This document shows, in pieces, positions 10,840 through 22,102 of a stretch of DNA of 64,000 bases. The first letter of the stretch is position 1. Each line of letters opens with the position of its first letter. The notes under the pieces are model-generated. The model searched no databases. It saw only the letters and a list, made by a program, of their open reading frames with translations, and was not told the DNA's origin. Where the stretch lies: contig JASDFA010000006.1 in NCBI GenBank assembly GCA_035772735.1, positions 66,666,001-66,730,000 of the forward strand. The letters run 5' to 3'. The stretch comes from Datura wrightii. Its lineage: Eukaryota; Streptophyta; Magnoliopsida; Solanales; Solanaceae. The translations under genes were made by a program, and so were the position numbers.

Positions 10840-12103
10840 CATAATATGTAGAGGAGAAGGGGGGGGGGGGGAGGGGAGAACATAAATTAGCTGGAGGCCT
10901 CATCAATACCACTGCTAGCACTGCTATCCACTCCTTCCTCAAACCCGTTGAGAAAGGAGAACTCTGGGAGGTCCTGTTAGGTTGCCTGAGGGTGCTAGCG
11001 CCGGGAGTAAGGTGCTTGAGGATCGCTTGACCCCCTTCCATATCCGGACCATGAGCCTGTCCTAGGAGTGCCTCTTCTTCTTCTCCTTCTCTAGCTCCTC
11101 CCTGAGCTAAGGCGGCAATCACCCCCTGCATCTTCCCAGTATCCGCAGTTGCTGCACTAGTCAAAGGCCTACTGGTGGAAGGTCGGCTAGAGGAAGGAGG
11201 TATGGGTAACCCTCCTAAGAGCTCCTGCATGGCAGCCATCTCCGTCTCTATCCGCTCCAATGGCTCCAAGGGCCTAAAGGTGCTAGCTCCGCTATCCCCT
11301 TCCTCAACTGAGGCGGACTTTCTCTTCTTTTTGCCCTTCCCTGGAGTCCATTTCACCCTTAAGGGATCGAAGGGCTTGTCACAGTCCACAATGACATCTT
11401 GGGACTCCATAACCGGGTAATGAGGGAAGGAAACAATAGGCCAGTGATAGTATTCGTGTGGAATATTTCCACTCTTCAATGATCTGGGCCCCCACATTTA
11501 CCCTCACCCCACTTAGAACCGCGACCACCACTAACGCCCGATGATAAGTCATGTCCGTGACATTGGAAGATAGGTAGATCCTTTAGGACACTAAATGGAG
11601 CCACCTCTTGGCCTCCACGATGAAGTGAGTACTTTGGATCCCCGTCCGGGTGATCCCCCAGTTTGTCGAAGCCCTATGCTCCTCCATCACAGAGTGTCCA
11701 CCAACCATTGGTCGTTCCCGGGTATATCCAGATTCTTAAGCTTAGACTCTAGCGGGTTGGGCAGACCTAAAGCATCATTAATAGTAGCAGTGGTCAGGAT
11801 GATCTGCTGGCCCCGGACATAGGCCATCGGCTCATCCCGACTTCAAGCTATAGTGGGGAGATTGGCATAAAAATCCCTCACTCAGGCCTCATTTTCCTTG
11901 CTCGAGTCCTCCACTAATGGGCCCCAACCAATATCTTGGAGGAGGGCATAGAACTCTGGAGCCTTCACCTCCACCTCCTGCATCACAAAGCCTCTCTCAT
12001 GCAACAAGTCCTTCATAGCCTGTTTATTGTGTCTAAATTAACACAAATCATTGACGAACTGGATGTACTCGCTGGTGCGGAGACTGCTGCTAGAAGAGGC
12101 CAT
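10840..12103 (-). pseudogene. Antisense ORF, 'putative plant transposon protein' family
   Basis: The minus strand starts with ATG at 12101-12103, giving MASSSSSLRTSEYIQFVNDL and then a stop. In shifting frames it continues through a region like LTTATINDALGLPNP, then an open stretch (about 11497-10780) with MESQDVIVDCDKPFDP, a basic GKGKKKRKSAS segment and a Ser/Pro-rich tail. I recognise the N-terminal part as resembling the plant 'putative plant transposon protein' domain (Pfam Transposase_32 type) common in Solanaceae repeats. It runs opposite to the element's PBS-defined direction. Stops and frameshifts make it non-functional. A G-run of 12 lies near 10860. The family call is from memory, without a search. 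Confidence 0.65.
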
Positions 12104-13115
12104 AGTAATAGACCTGAAATAAATGAAGAAGGTTAGAAGGGAACAATGTCAGATAGGAAGAAAAGAAAAAACAAAGACTGCAATTAAAAGGAGGTACTGC
12201 CTAGCTGTACCGCTGCAGTAGTCGTACGACTGCTATAGCGGGTTCGCTTCAGCAGAAGAGAGACCGCTGGGGTGGTACTGTTGTAGTGGACATTGTCTTC
12301 TCCAGACCTCCGCAGCCCATCAATGGAGGTTGAAATTTCAACCTCCATAATCTATCAAATTAACTATAGATTGAGCAAGGGGTCTACTTAACCTTGCCCT
12401 ACCAACAATTTTTTATTTCAATAGGGCTTGGATTCAAGCCCTAAAAGCAAAAAGCAACCCAACCCATCACCCTACTTAAACTCTCCATTTTCAACTCCAC
12501 AGCCGCATGAAACCAACCAAAATCATGCAGAGAACGAAGGAAAACACTTGAGAACATAAAAGTTATGAGCATGCTTTGGAAATATAACCTAACAATAAAG
12601 AAGGAAAACCTACCCTCCCTACTTCAATAACTACCCGCACACAATGGTAGTAGACACAATATTGTGAGAAAAAGGAAGCAAATGAAGCCTAAAATCATAA
12701 GAGTAGAGAATTACCTAAGGAAATGTCGATTCTTGCCAGAATGATTGAGAGAATTGGAGAGTTGAAAAGATGGGAAGGAAACCCAAAACTATCCAAGTTC
12801 TGCCCTGTATCTGACCTTGAGAACTGCTCCAGCGCACCTATTTCCACCGTAGCGAGAAGAGCAGTCACGGCAGCGGACGACTATCAAGCAGTGACTATTC
12901 GAATTCCACCCCAGGACCCCATCCAATTTTGAAACCCCGTGTGACTAAACGGTTGATTGGATGCATGAATAACTTCGATACACCCTCTGAATAGTGTCTA
13001 GGAGGAGCAGAGTTAGTCAAGCATGACGAACATGTAGAGAAAGACTTAAAGTAAGAAAATCCCGTCCACTTAGAAAGGCCATTGGGGGGCAAACATATTT
13101 TTAATTGGTATCCAA

Positions 13116-16100
13116 TGTAATGACCCGTTAGCTCGTTATAACAACCACCCTGCCCGAAACTCGAAGAAAAATTTGAATTTTATATTAAGGTGACGCCAAG
13201 ACTAAATAGCTTAGTAAAATACGCTTCCGAAAGGATCGAGGTAAAAGTAGGTGGGCCTAAGTGTTAGACCATAGTAGCAACATTACTGCAGCACCCCTGG
13301 TCACGCTGCAGTGGACAAACGCAAAGTAGAGAGTGCGGAATCCCATCATAAATTGGATTTAAAGACCTAGTCCTTTCAAGGGTTTAATAAATACGCCCAA
13401 AATAGGGAATAGGCTTTTGGGGAACAAGAAACAAAGCTAGAGGAGAGAATTACCCTCCTTGGCTAGGAGAGGTCACAAGAGCTCAATGATGGAGGTGAAA
13501 GACGTGATTGGGAATCGACTCGATGAAAGCTTGGCGCCCAAGTAGGCTATGGCTTACCCACTTGTGCGATAGACTACAATTAGCTTAACATATATGTGCA
13601 TGTGATTAATGTATTTCGCAGATAGTCTTGAATTAACCATAAGAGTAAAAGAGGTGGAACATAAATTGTGTTGTCTCATATGTGAGAAATCGCAGAGAGG
13701 AATGAAGATAAAGCTAGTGGCTTCACAAGGGGGATGGGGGGAATAAATTTGTGTGATCATGCAAGACCCACATAGGGTCACTAATTGAATATGATTATGA
13801 GGCTAAGAATTGTGTGAATACTCCCCCCCCCCCCTTATAGAATTGGCTGATTACTTAAACGAATAGAAAACTCTCTTTATTACAAGATTGGTTGGTCTAG
13901 GGAAACCACATAGAATGTATTGATAATCATGAGTAGGAGAACAGAGATCGAATGTGAGGGAATGCATGGAAATAATTGTTATTAGCTATTAAGGTGATGC
14001 CTTGTCCCTAGATAATAGCATCTTTGGCGAATTTTCTTGTTATGATGTAATTTGATTTTATTAAAGACGTTGATCTTAAGTGAACCCTTGTTTATGTGAT
14101 AATATCTGTGATACTAGGTGAATTTGTGAATGTCTTTTCATATGAGACTCGAATGTGTTGTGGTGTCCTTGAGTGAGAGACTAACAATGGTGAATTATGA
14201 AAAGCCTTGATAAAAGAATCTGTGAGAGAAGGCTTGAAGAAGACTAGTCGGAGTATTGCCAATACAGTACCGCTGCAGTGAGCGAGGGATCGCTGCAGCG
14301 AGACCACTATAGTGGTATAGATACCTCTGCAGTGGAGCCCAATCTATCGAGCGGGTCAAGTCGCGTCTATCCATGGTCTCCAGGATATAATCGATACCAA
14401 ACTTCTTAGGGTGTAAAAGGAAAAGTAGAAAGTGTGTATGTGATTTTAAGTTTATGGTAAGTAAGTCTCACTATATGTACGAAGGCTGGTAATGATGTTG
14501 TGAATGATGTGACGTTAATTTTAAATATGTATTGATTATGGCTACCAAACTGTAAGTGTTGTTACTTGTATTTTATGGGAATGAATATGTGACTACGATG
14601 TTGTGATGAGAATTCCAAGGGAGTAAGTGAACCGAGATGTTAGATAATATGGCAAGAAGGGTTTGTAATACTGATGAGAGATGTAAGGCTGCGGGGCCGA
14701 AAAGAGGTACTCTGTACGATTTAGATCGGTGTGATTAGACACTGAATGAGGTCCGTAGATATGAGAGGCTCGTGCCCGAGGTGAGCATCCAGGTGAGAAT
14801 TATGAGGGAGTGCATTGATAGGTATGGATAAATTACCATGCGGCTGGATGTATGAAGTGGGTACACAGACAGGTATGATAAAGGATTCATATGATTGGAT
14901 GTACAATACATGGATTTCTAGAGTCCTATGCAGGTCATGACTAGAAGGGCAAGCATAAGACCCTCTGGCATGTGTGTATAGTTATGTGACGGAGGCGTAT
15001 TACTGGCATATTACTGATGATATGATTGAGTTCATATTGGCTCACATACATACGTGATGGTAACAATTAGTGAGGTGACGATGTATTTGGGTGATACAAA
15101 TGATACACATTATGATATAAGTCTGAGATGAGAGCGTGGTACAGGTATGAGGTGGTATAGTAATTGAAATGTGGATGAAAAGTATGTGTGTGTGCTAATT
15201 TTCGGGTGTTGGATCCCTTGCATGATATATGATATATATTTAATGATCCTTGAGGTAATTGACGTGATATATGTGCATGTATGTTGTTTTTATGTCGTAC
15301 TTAATGTTTATGTGTTATACGAGGAGGCATGACTGTTATAAAAAGTAGATGTATGGAATAAATTATACTATGTCATAAATATTGTGAGTGAGTTATTATG
15401 TGGATAAGGGTTAGGTACAGTTGGCTAGTATCACTTAATAAAAGAAAGATGTGATAGGGAAATAATGTTGGTTGAGTTTCTAGGGCTATTGTTTAGTAGG
15501 CACCGCTGCAGCGAACAATCCGTCGTGGCAGCAGGACCGCTGTACTGGCCTTACCTACACTGCAGTAGAAGTCAAGAAATAGATTGGTAGGTTGAATGAG
15601 GTATAGGAAAGTATGATAATTGGTTGCACCGTAATGATATATAGGGAAATGATGATATAATCAATAAAAGTGGTGGATTTTGTTAACATAGAGGAGGGAA
15701 TTATTTGTATTTAATATTGATGCATATTAATTATTTTGCTATATGTGACCTAACTGTAGTCGGCCAATGCTGCCTACCAGTACGTGTGGTGTACTGATAC
15801 TACTCTTGCTACGCCTCTTTGGTGTAGGTGGTGGCAGGTTGAAGTTCGTCTTGGAGTGGCAGTTATTCAGCGACAACTTATGCATTCTTTTGCAGGCAAA
15901 GTTGTGTATTTTAATTGTCGATATTCTTTGTAGTGCTCTTGTACCTATCTAGACTAGATCTTGGGTAGTTTCTATTTTATTTTTATTGTAGTCAAGTTGT
16001 AAGAACGAGTGGAACTAAAGAAAAGATTTTGATTTAATGTTCCATTTGTTTTCTTGGGAAACAAGGGGTTCTCCTATCGAATAAAGTCGAGTAGGTGCCC

Positions 16101-16129
16101 GCACGACCTGTCCTTTTTGGGTCATGATA
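13116..16129 (+). repeat. Element A1 3' LTR
   Basis: 3014 bp from TGTAATGACC to GGTCATGATA. The start is set by homology with the A2 3' LTR (22103) and by inverted-repeat symmetry with the LTR end. A 14-bp poly-C run lies at about 13823. Confidence 0.82.
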
Positions 16130-16920
16130 GAGGGATCTCGAATGGCAACATAAATAGATGCATGATAGTAGCTCAATAATTGGTAGAAATCGGTATTCGG
16201 TTGATAATAGTAAAATAGAACAAAGATTTGAAATACTAAAGGTTAATGGGTGGAACAAAACAGAACTGGACTAAGGAAAATGGGACTGCTGAACTTTCAT
16301 AGGTATTGCTGCAGTCGCGAAACCGCTATAGCAGACTGGGTACTCGCCGCAGCAGGAATAGTGTTGAAGCAGATTTCAGGATTGATTGTTGACTAGAAAT
16401 ATAGGGTAATTGTAGGAACCTTGACTAGTCATAGGGGTTGATAATGTAGTTAATAAAACTTAATGGAATGTTGTACAGTGAAGTATTTGTTAAGGGTATT
16501 ACTGTCAATTGCTTATTAATTGGATGGTGTTATGCGAACTAATCGTAGTCGATTGATGATGCTTACCAGTATGTGTGGTGTACTGATACTACCTTGCTAC
16601 ACCTTTTGGTGCAGGTTGTGACAGGTCTGATGTTCCTTGATTGGTTTGGAGTATTCAGCATCAACTTCCTTATTCTACTTCTTTCCAGATGAAGTTGTGT
16701 CATTTTATCTTGTCATGTATACTTTTAGAGCTCTTGTACCTGTCTAGACTAGATCTTGGGAGAGTCATAATTTCGAGGAATTGAATTTTATATCATACTA
16801 TTGTTGAATTGTGTAAGTTAATAAAAATACTTGGGTGTTTATGTAATGTTTCGCAAGGGTTCTCCTATCACGTAGAGTCTATGTAGGTGCCCACACGTCC
16901 CGTCCATTTGGGTCATGAGA
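16130..16920 (+). repeat. Element A2 5' LTR, 3' part
   Basis: Matches 24345-25139 (for example TATCGAATGGC followed by CTAAAGGTTAAT). It is cut on the left by insertion of A1. Confidence 0.85.
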
Positions 16921-16923
16921 AGT

Positions 16924-16935
16924 TGGTATCAGAGC
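16924..16935 (+). other. Primer binding site, element A2
   Basis: TGGTATCAGAGC, perfect for initiator tRNA-Met, three bases after the LTR end. Confidence 0.88.
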
Positions 16936-17078
16936 ATCTAGTTTACCAGTCTTATAAGTAGAAGAGCAATATCAAGTAGACTCCTACAGATTGGTGTGTA
17001 GACATCCACATCTAATCTTCGGGAAGCTATAAGACATCTAGGAGGTTTACACTTTACTTCTTTCTATCATGTTGTCCA

Positions 17079-19134
17079 TGTCATGCCCCACCTTATGAGG
17101 CATGATTAGTACCTAATGCCATACTGGGACCTGGACTGACCTGGCTGGGCCTATGCACCTTTGGTGCCTGCTAGCAACTCAAATCAAGAAAATAAATTGT
17201 TATATTTCACCTATAAATACAGCCTCGGGCTGACAAGGCCACACAGTAAACCAGTAAAAGAAGACAGCTAACGCAGCAAAATAACAATAAAGGAAACCTA
17301 TATGGGCCGACAAGACCACCATGCTATCTAGTTATAACATAATGAAAACAAGCAGTCACATTCATACTATAGCCAACAAGGCTGCTACTAACTAGCTAAA
17401 CTAGGCCCCACATGGTCAACATGCAAAATATATAACATACATAGGCCCCACATGGCCAACAACTAAAAAGAACTGTAGTCCGCAAGCCTCTAAGAGTGGA
17501 ATAGTGGTCGGGACAGGGCCTCGACCTACCCAAAAGCGGTACAACAAAAAGAGCAAACCTTTCTAACTATCAACTCTAGAGAAAAGGAGTTGACTGTACC
17601 ACTAACTCTGGTTGATAGCTAAGAAGGTCCTGAACCACATCTATCCGCACTTGCAGGCAAGTATGCAGCGCCCCAAAGATGGTCATTAGTACAATGTGTA
17701 CTGAATATGTAAGGCAGTAATGAACATAACTGAATAGTACTGATAAAAGGACTGAAAGTAAACAATAGAAAGGATAAGAATTATAACCTGAATAGCCTCA
17801 CAACCTGAAGTACAACTAACAAGTAAGTAATACAAACAAGAATCTTACCTGGTCCCCATAAGCCTGGAAGGTACAATCAGCACAGAATAACCCACCTGGG
17901 CCCCATAAGCCCTGGCAAGTACACTTCAATCTATATACCCCTAACATGGTCAATATGAGTCAACGGGTAACTATAGCCAACCTACCTGGCCTCTGGGTCT
18001 GCAACTGAGCCCGCTAGGCTTCTGTAGCTGTGTCTGAGCCTGTTGGGCTCCTATAACTGCACCCTGGGAAACAAGGCTCGACGAAGGGTTAGTGATGCCA
18101 ATACGACATAAAAGTAGAAGCACATTCATGGATGGGTTGTATTATGGCCTTATAGGCTTGAATATAGTCCTATCAGACAACATATAGCTCCTCTGAGTAA
18201 TCTAAGCCTCGTAGGCGATGACACAGCTAGTAACCCTGAGGTTGGAGGGCTATAATAGGTGTCGTCAGTCCCAACCGAACTAATCAACTTCCATTTCAAA
18301 ACTAACGGTAGCAGCTAATCACAACATGTTTCTTACAAGGACGTAGGTCGTATTACTATATGACAGGAATAACTTGCCAAAGAGATTAGCCTTAACATAT
18401 CTTGAATGTCAATTCTCATTTATCCAATTAGTTCTAACCTGTAGCCGGCGATTCCACTCAATTACAGACTTTACGCTGAGAAAATACGACTATTTTCAAT
18501 ACTAAGACTCGGAAAACAATGATATATTTTGATAATATTAATTATAATTCAACTCCATTTAATTCGACCGAAAACTCACAATTTCCCGAGAGTTTAGAAG
18601 GTAGAAATGCTTATCTATGACATATAGTCGCGTAGAAGTCAATTAGAAGTGGTTTCAACAACTTTTACTCGGCGGGGTTCCGGTACTCCAAGAAAATTTT
18701 TAAGAAATAACTCCTCAAGGACGTTCCTTGTAGGCCTAGAACTCGATATCCAAGATAAATTTGCATTTGGATGGAGTTTAGCGACGTAATTTGACGAAAA
18801 ATGGAAGAACTCCACGCTCCCTTTCTCTTCTCTACCGAGGGGGACTTGTAAAATGAAGAACTTAACACTTAGACATATATATATATATAGGTGGGGCAGT
18901 GGCCTAGTGGGCGCGGCGCGCCGACCATAGCACTAGGCCAGGGGCGTGACCTGTAGGCCTAGCAGCGCGGCGCGGCGCCAAGGACGCCTGGACTCCAGCC
19001 CTGCCCTCATGCTCGCTCAATGTCGTGCTCATATATTCATTCTCTAGGCCCTTTTCCGCATGTATCGTACTCTAAAACTCTCGACATACATACGCACACA
19101 TCCGTTAAACGATAGAAACTTACAGAGTGTAACA
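17079..19134 (-). mobile_element. Solo LTR (family B-related) with TSD GTCCA
   Basis: 2056 bp from TGTCATGCCCC to GTGTAACA, flanked by GTCCA at 17074-17078 and 19135-19139. Its reverse complement begins TGTTACA and resembles the family B LTRs at 34507 and 41149 (CGTATGT, GAGAGTTTT, TATA run, then a CTCGG segment). No internal sequence or second LTR is present, so it is the product of LTR-LTR recombination. It interrupts A2's internal region, which resumes as ordinary A sequence at 19140. A GC-rich stretch with CGCGGCGCG words lies at 18905-18980. Confidence 0.92.
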
Positions 19135-19649
19135 GTCCAAGTGTGTCGATCGCCTTGGTTCAGTACAATTGGTATCTGGAAGATTCCAATTGGTATCTCG
19201 ACAGACATAATGGGTATATGATTTTTGCGAAGTTATTGGTGATGTGAGGTAAACTAGTATATGACATAAGTGTTCTGTTAGGCGAGTTTCGCTGCAGCAA
19301 GAGATGTCTCACCGCAGTGAGTAGGGATCGCCGTGGCAGGTCCGCGGTAGCAGAAAAAACGATTCCGCTGTAGTGGACGGCTGCCAGGCAGAATCCCAAT
19401 AATTGCAGATCCCCTGCTTTTGAGAGAACAACAAGAGGTATATTAAGCAACAAAAATTTGGAAAACAATGCAAGTAGAAGTAAAACCACGATAATAGAAT
19501 ATAAAGAGGCTAACACGACCAATGTCAGCGAATGCCAAATGGGCACTTGTAGGAACTAGTACCAACATACAAGAAAGAAAGAAATTAGAATTGTCTTACT
19601 AGCCTCAAACAGGGCCTACCCAAAAATAGTTATGAAAGCTAAAACAGGG

Positions 19650-20940
19650 GGGAGGATACTGCGACCCATCTAGCTAGAGGCCTTGTCACTACCTCTGCCA
19701 GCCTCATCACCTGCTCCCTCCTCGAACCCACTAAGGAAGGAGAACTTGGGAAATTCATGCCAAGTCACCTGAGGTTTCCTGGAACTGGGAGCAAGGGTCT
19801 TCAAAATATTCTTAATTCCCTTCCACATGTGCATAGAAGCTTGTCATGGGAGCGCTTCTTTTTCTCCTTCTCCAAATCCTTCCAGAGCTTGAAATGGACC
19901 TAGGCTAAGGCAGTAATTTCCCCCTACACCTCTCATGAGTCGGTAGCTGCCGCACCGAGGTGCCGACTAGTGGAGCGCCGGCTAGTGAAAGGTCTGCTAA
20001 TGGAAGGACTGTTGGGGGAAGGCGGTCTGGCAACCCTTCGAGGAGCTCCCTTGTAGCCGCCATTTTGGCCTCGATTCGCTCAAATGGGCCGACAAGTATG
20101 GAAATGCTGGACCCACCACCCCTCTAGATGATGCAGTCTTCCTCTTCTTCTTGCCCCTCCCTAGAGCCCCCTTCACCTTCAAGGGATCGAAGGGCTTGTC
20201 GCAATCCTCGATGACATCCCAAGACTCTAGATGGACACACGGCTCGCTTGCATAGTCTAGTAGTGATAAGAGAAGGAAATGGCAGGCCAGTAATAGGCTT
20301 TGTATGGATGTACCACCACTCCTCAATAATTTGAGCCCCACATTCACCCTCACCTCACTCAAAACAGCGGCCAATACCAAGGCCCAAGGATAGGTCACAT
20401 CCGTGACATTAGAGGGTGGATGAATCCTCTGGGACACCAAATGGAGTCATCTCCTGGCTTTCTCAGTGAAGTTGGTACTCTGAATGTCCGTTAGAGTGAT
20501 TCCCTAGTTAGTCGAGGCCCTCTTCTCCTCCACCACTAACATATCCACTAGCCACTATCTATTCCCATCTACATCATAAGCCTTCAGCTCATCCTCGGAA
20601 GGGTTTGGCAGACCCAAAGTGTCATTTATAGCAGTAGGGGTCAAGGTGATCTACATGCCCCTGACATAAGCAACCGACTCGTCTTGGTCCAAGCTACGGT
20701 GGGAAGGTTGGCATAAAACTCCCACACCTAGGCCTCATCGGCCTTACTCGGGTCCTCTACCAATGGGCCCTATCTGATCTCATGAAGGAAGGCCGGAGAT
20801 TTCTCCTCCATGTCCTCCATGACAAAATCCCTTTCACGCAACAAGTCCTTCATGGCCTGTTCATTATATCAGAACTGACATTGGTCATTGACGAAACGGA
20901 TGTAGTCTTTAGTGCAAATGTTGTTGCTAGAAGTGGCCAT
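19650..20940 (-). pseudogene. Antisense ORF of element A2
   Basis: Homologue of the A1 antisense ORF. ATG at 20938-20940 gives MATSSNNICTKDYIRFVNDQ, stopped soon after. The stretch 20440-19997 stays open, with DVIEDCDKPFDPLKVKG and a basic GKKKRK patch. The breaks differ from those in A1, so the two copies decayed independently. Function unknown. Confidence 0.62.
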
Positions 20941-22102
20941 GTTGATAAACCTGCATCAATAAAAGGTATTAGAAGGGTGATTGAATTACTAGGAGAGCTG
21001 GTATAAGAGACAGGAAAAATCAAAATTTAGGGAGAGGCTACTGCCCAGGCGGACCGCTGCAACAGACAAGTGTTCGCCGTAGCGGAGGGGGGCCGTTGTC
21101 ATGGTACTACTACAGCGAACCTCGTCTTCCCAGACCTCCAAACCCAATCAATGAAGGTTGAAATTTCAAACTCTGTATTTCTTCAACTAACTACAGATCA
21201 GGAAAGTGAAAGACTTACCCAAGCCTTAGCAACAATTTTCCACCTCGATAGGGCACAGATTCAAGCCCGAAAGGCTCGAAGAAGTCAAACCACCACCCTA
21301 CACAACCCCTCCCCCTTATTTTTGATCCACAACAACATGAAAACAGACAGAAATATGCAGAGAAAAATGAATAACACTTGAGAACATAAATGAAAGAAGC
21401 ACGCTTCGACAATCTAAACCATGAAATCAAAAAGAAAAACCCACTCTTGCCAACCCTACAACTATTTGAAACCTAAGCAAAATGGCATGAAAGTGCAAGC
21501 ATTCAATAGAAAAGAAGTAACGGGGCCAGGAGGGGAAAGATTACCTGGAAAATTCAGTAAAACTCGCCCCGAGAGTTGAGAGGATTTGGAAAAAATTTTG
21601 AGTGTAAAGTGAGAAATGAGCCAGAAATCGTCGTTTTATCCCTTTGACTGATTTTTCTTCCGCTGCAGCGGACCGATTTCCACTGCGGCAAAACCATTGT
21701 AGAAAGAAAGTTCCTTCATTGCAATGGACAACTAAATCAGTGACGGTTCGAATTCCTCCAATGAGCCCCACTATTTCCAAAGACACCCGCCTTAAGAAGT
21801 TCAAGAAATTGGGGATACCTAGGGCACTTAAGTTCAAAATGAGTAATCATGAGACCTAAAGGAGGGTTAATGCTGTAATTAACACTCGAGTCTTGGTCGA
21901 CCCAAGATGAAGAACTATAGCCTCGATAGATATTATCAGACCTACATGTTGATCATTCCGGGGGCTAAGACATAGAACAAATGATCCCTGGTGCTGGTTA
22001 AAACTCAGGAAATCTATGACAGATGTTGGAATCAACCTAGTGTAACTTGTCTCGATATCGTAATGCCATTCGGGGATGAACAGATGTTTAATTGATATCT
22101 GA

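Larger units (their letters stand above)
8919..16129 (+). mobile_element. Family A LTR element A1 (non-autonomous, 5'-truncated)
   Basis: Truncated 5' LTR 8919-10134, tRNA-Met-type PBS at 10138-10149 (TAGTATCAGAGC, one change), internal region 10135-13115, and 3' LTR 13116-16129. The LTR starts TGTAATGACCCG and ends GGTCATGAYA, a near-perfect inverted repeat. The internal region has no sense gag or pol, only a broken antisense ORF. It is inserted in the 5' LTR of element A2: sequence from 16130 matches A2's own LTR from about 24345. The right target site reads GAGGG; its partner is lost with the left end. Confidence 0.82.

Noticed and set aside
13060..13116. LTR start of A1 placed at the G-run near 13083
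   Set aside because: The TGTAATGACCC start at 13116 mirrors the LTR end GGTCATGACA and agrees with A2, so the G-run is more likely a displaced purine tract.
13982..14310. Short minus-strand ORFs in the A1 3' LTR (for example 71 codons at 14092-14307)
   Set aside because: They lie in LTR sequence, have no family resemblance and are not kept in the matching part of the A2 LTR.
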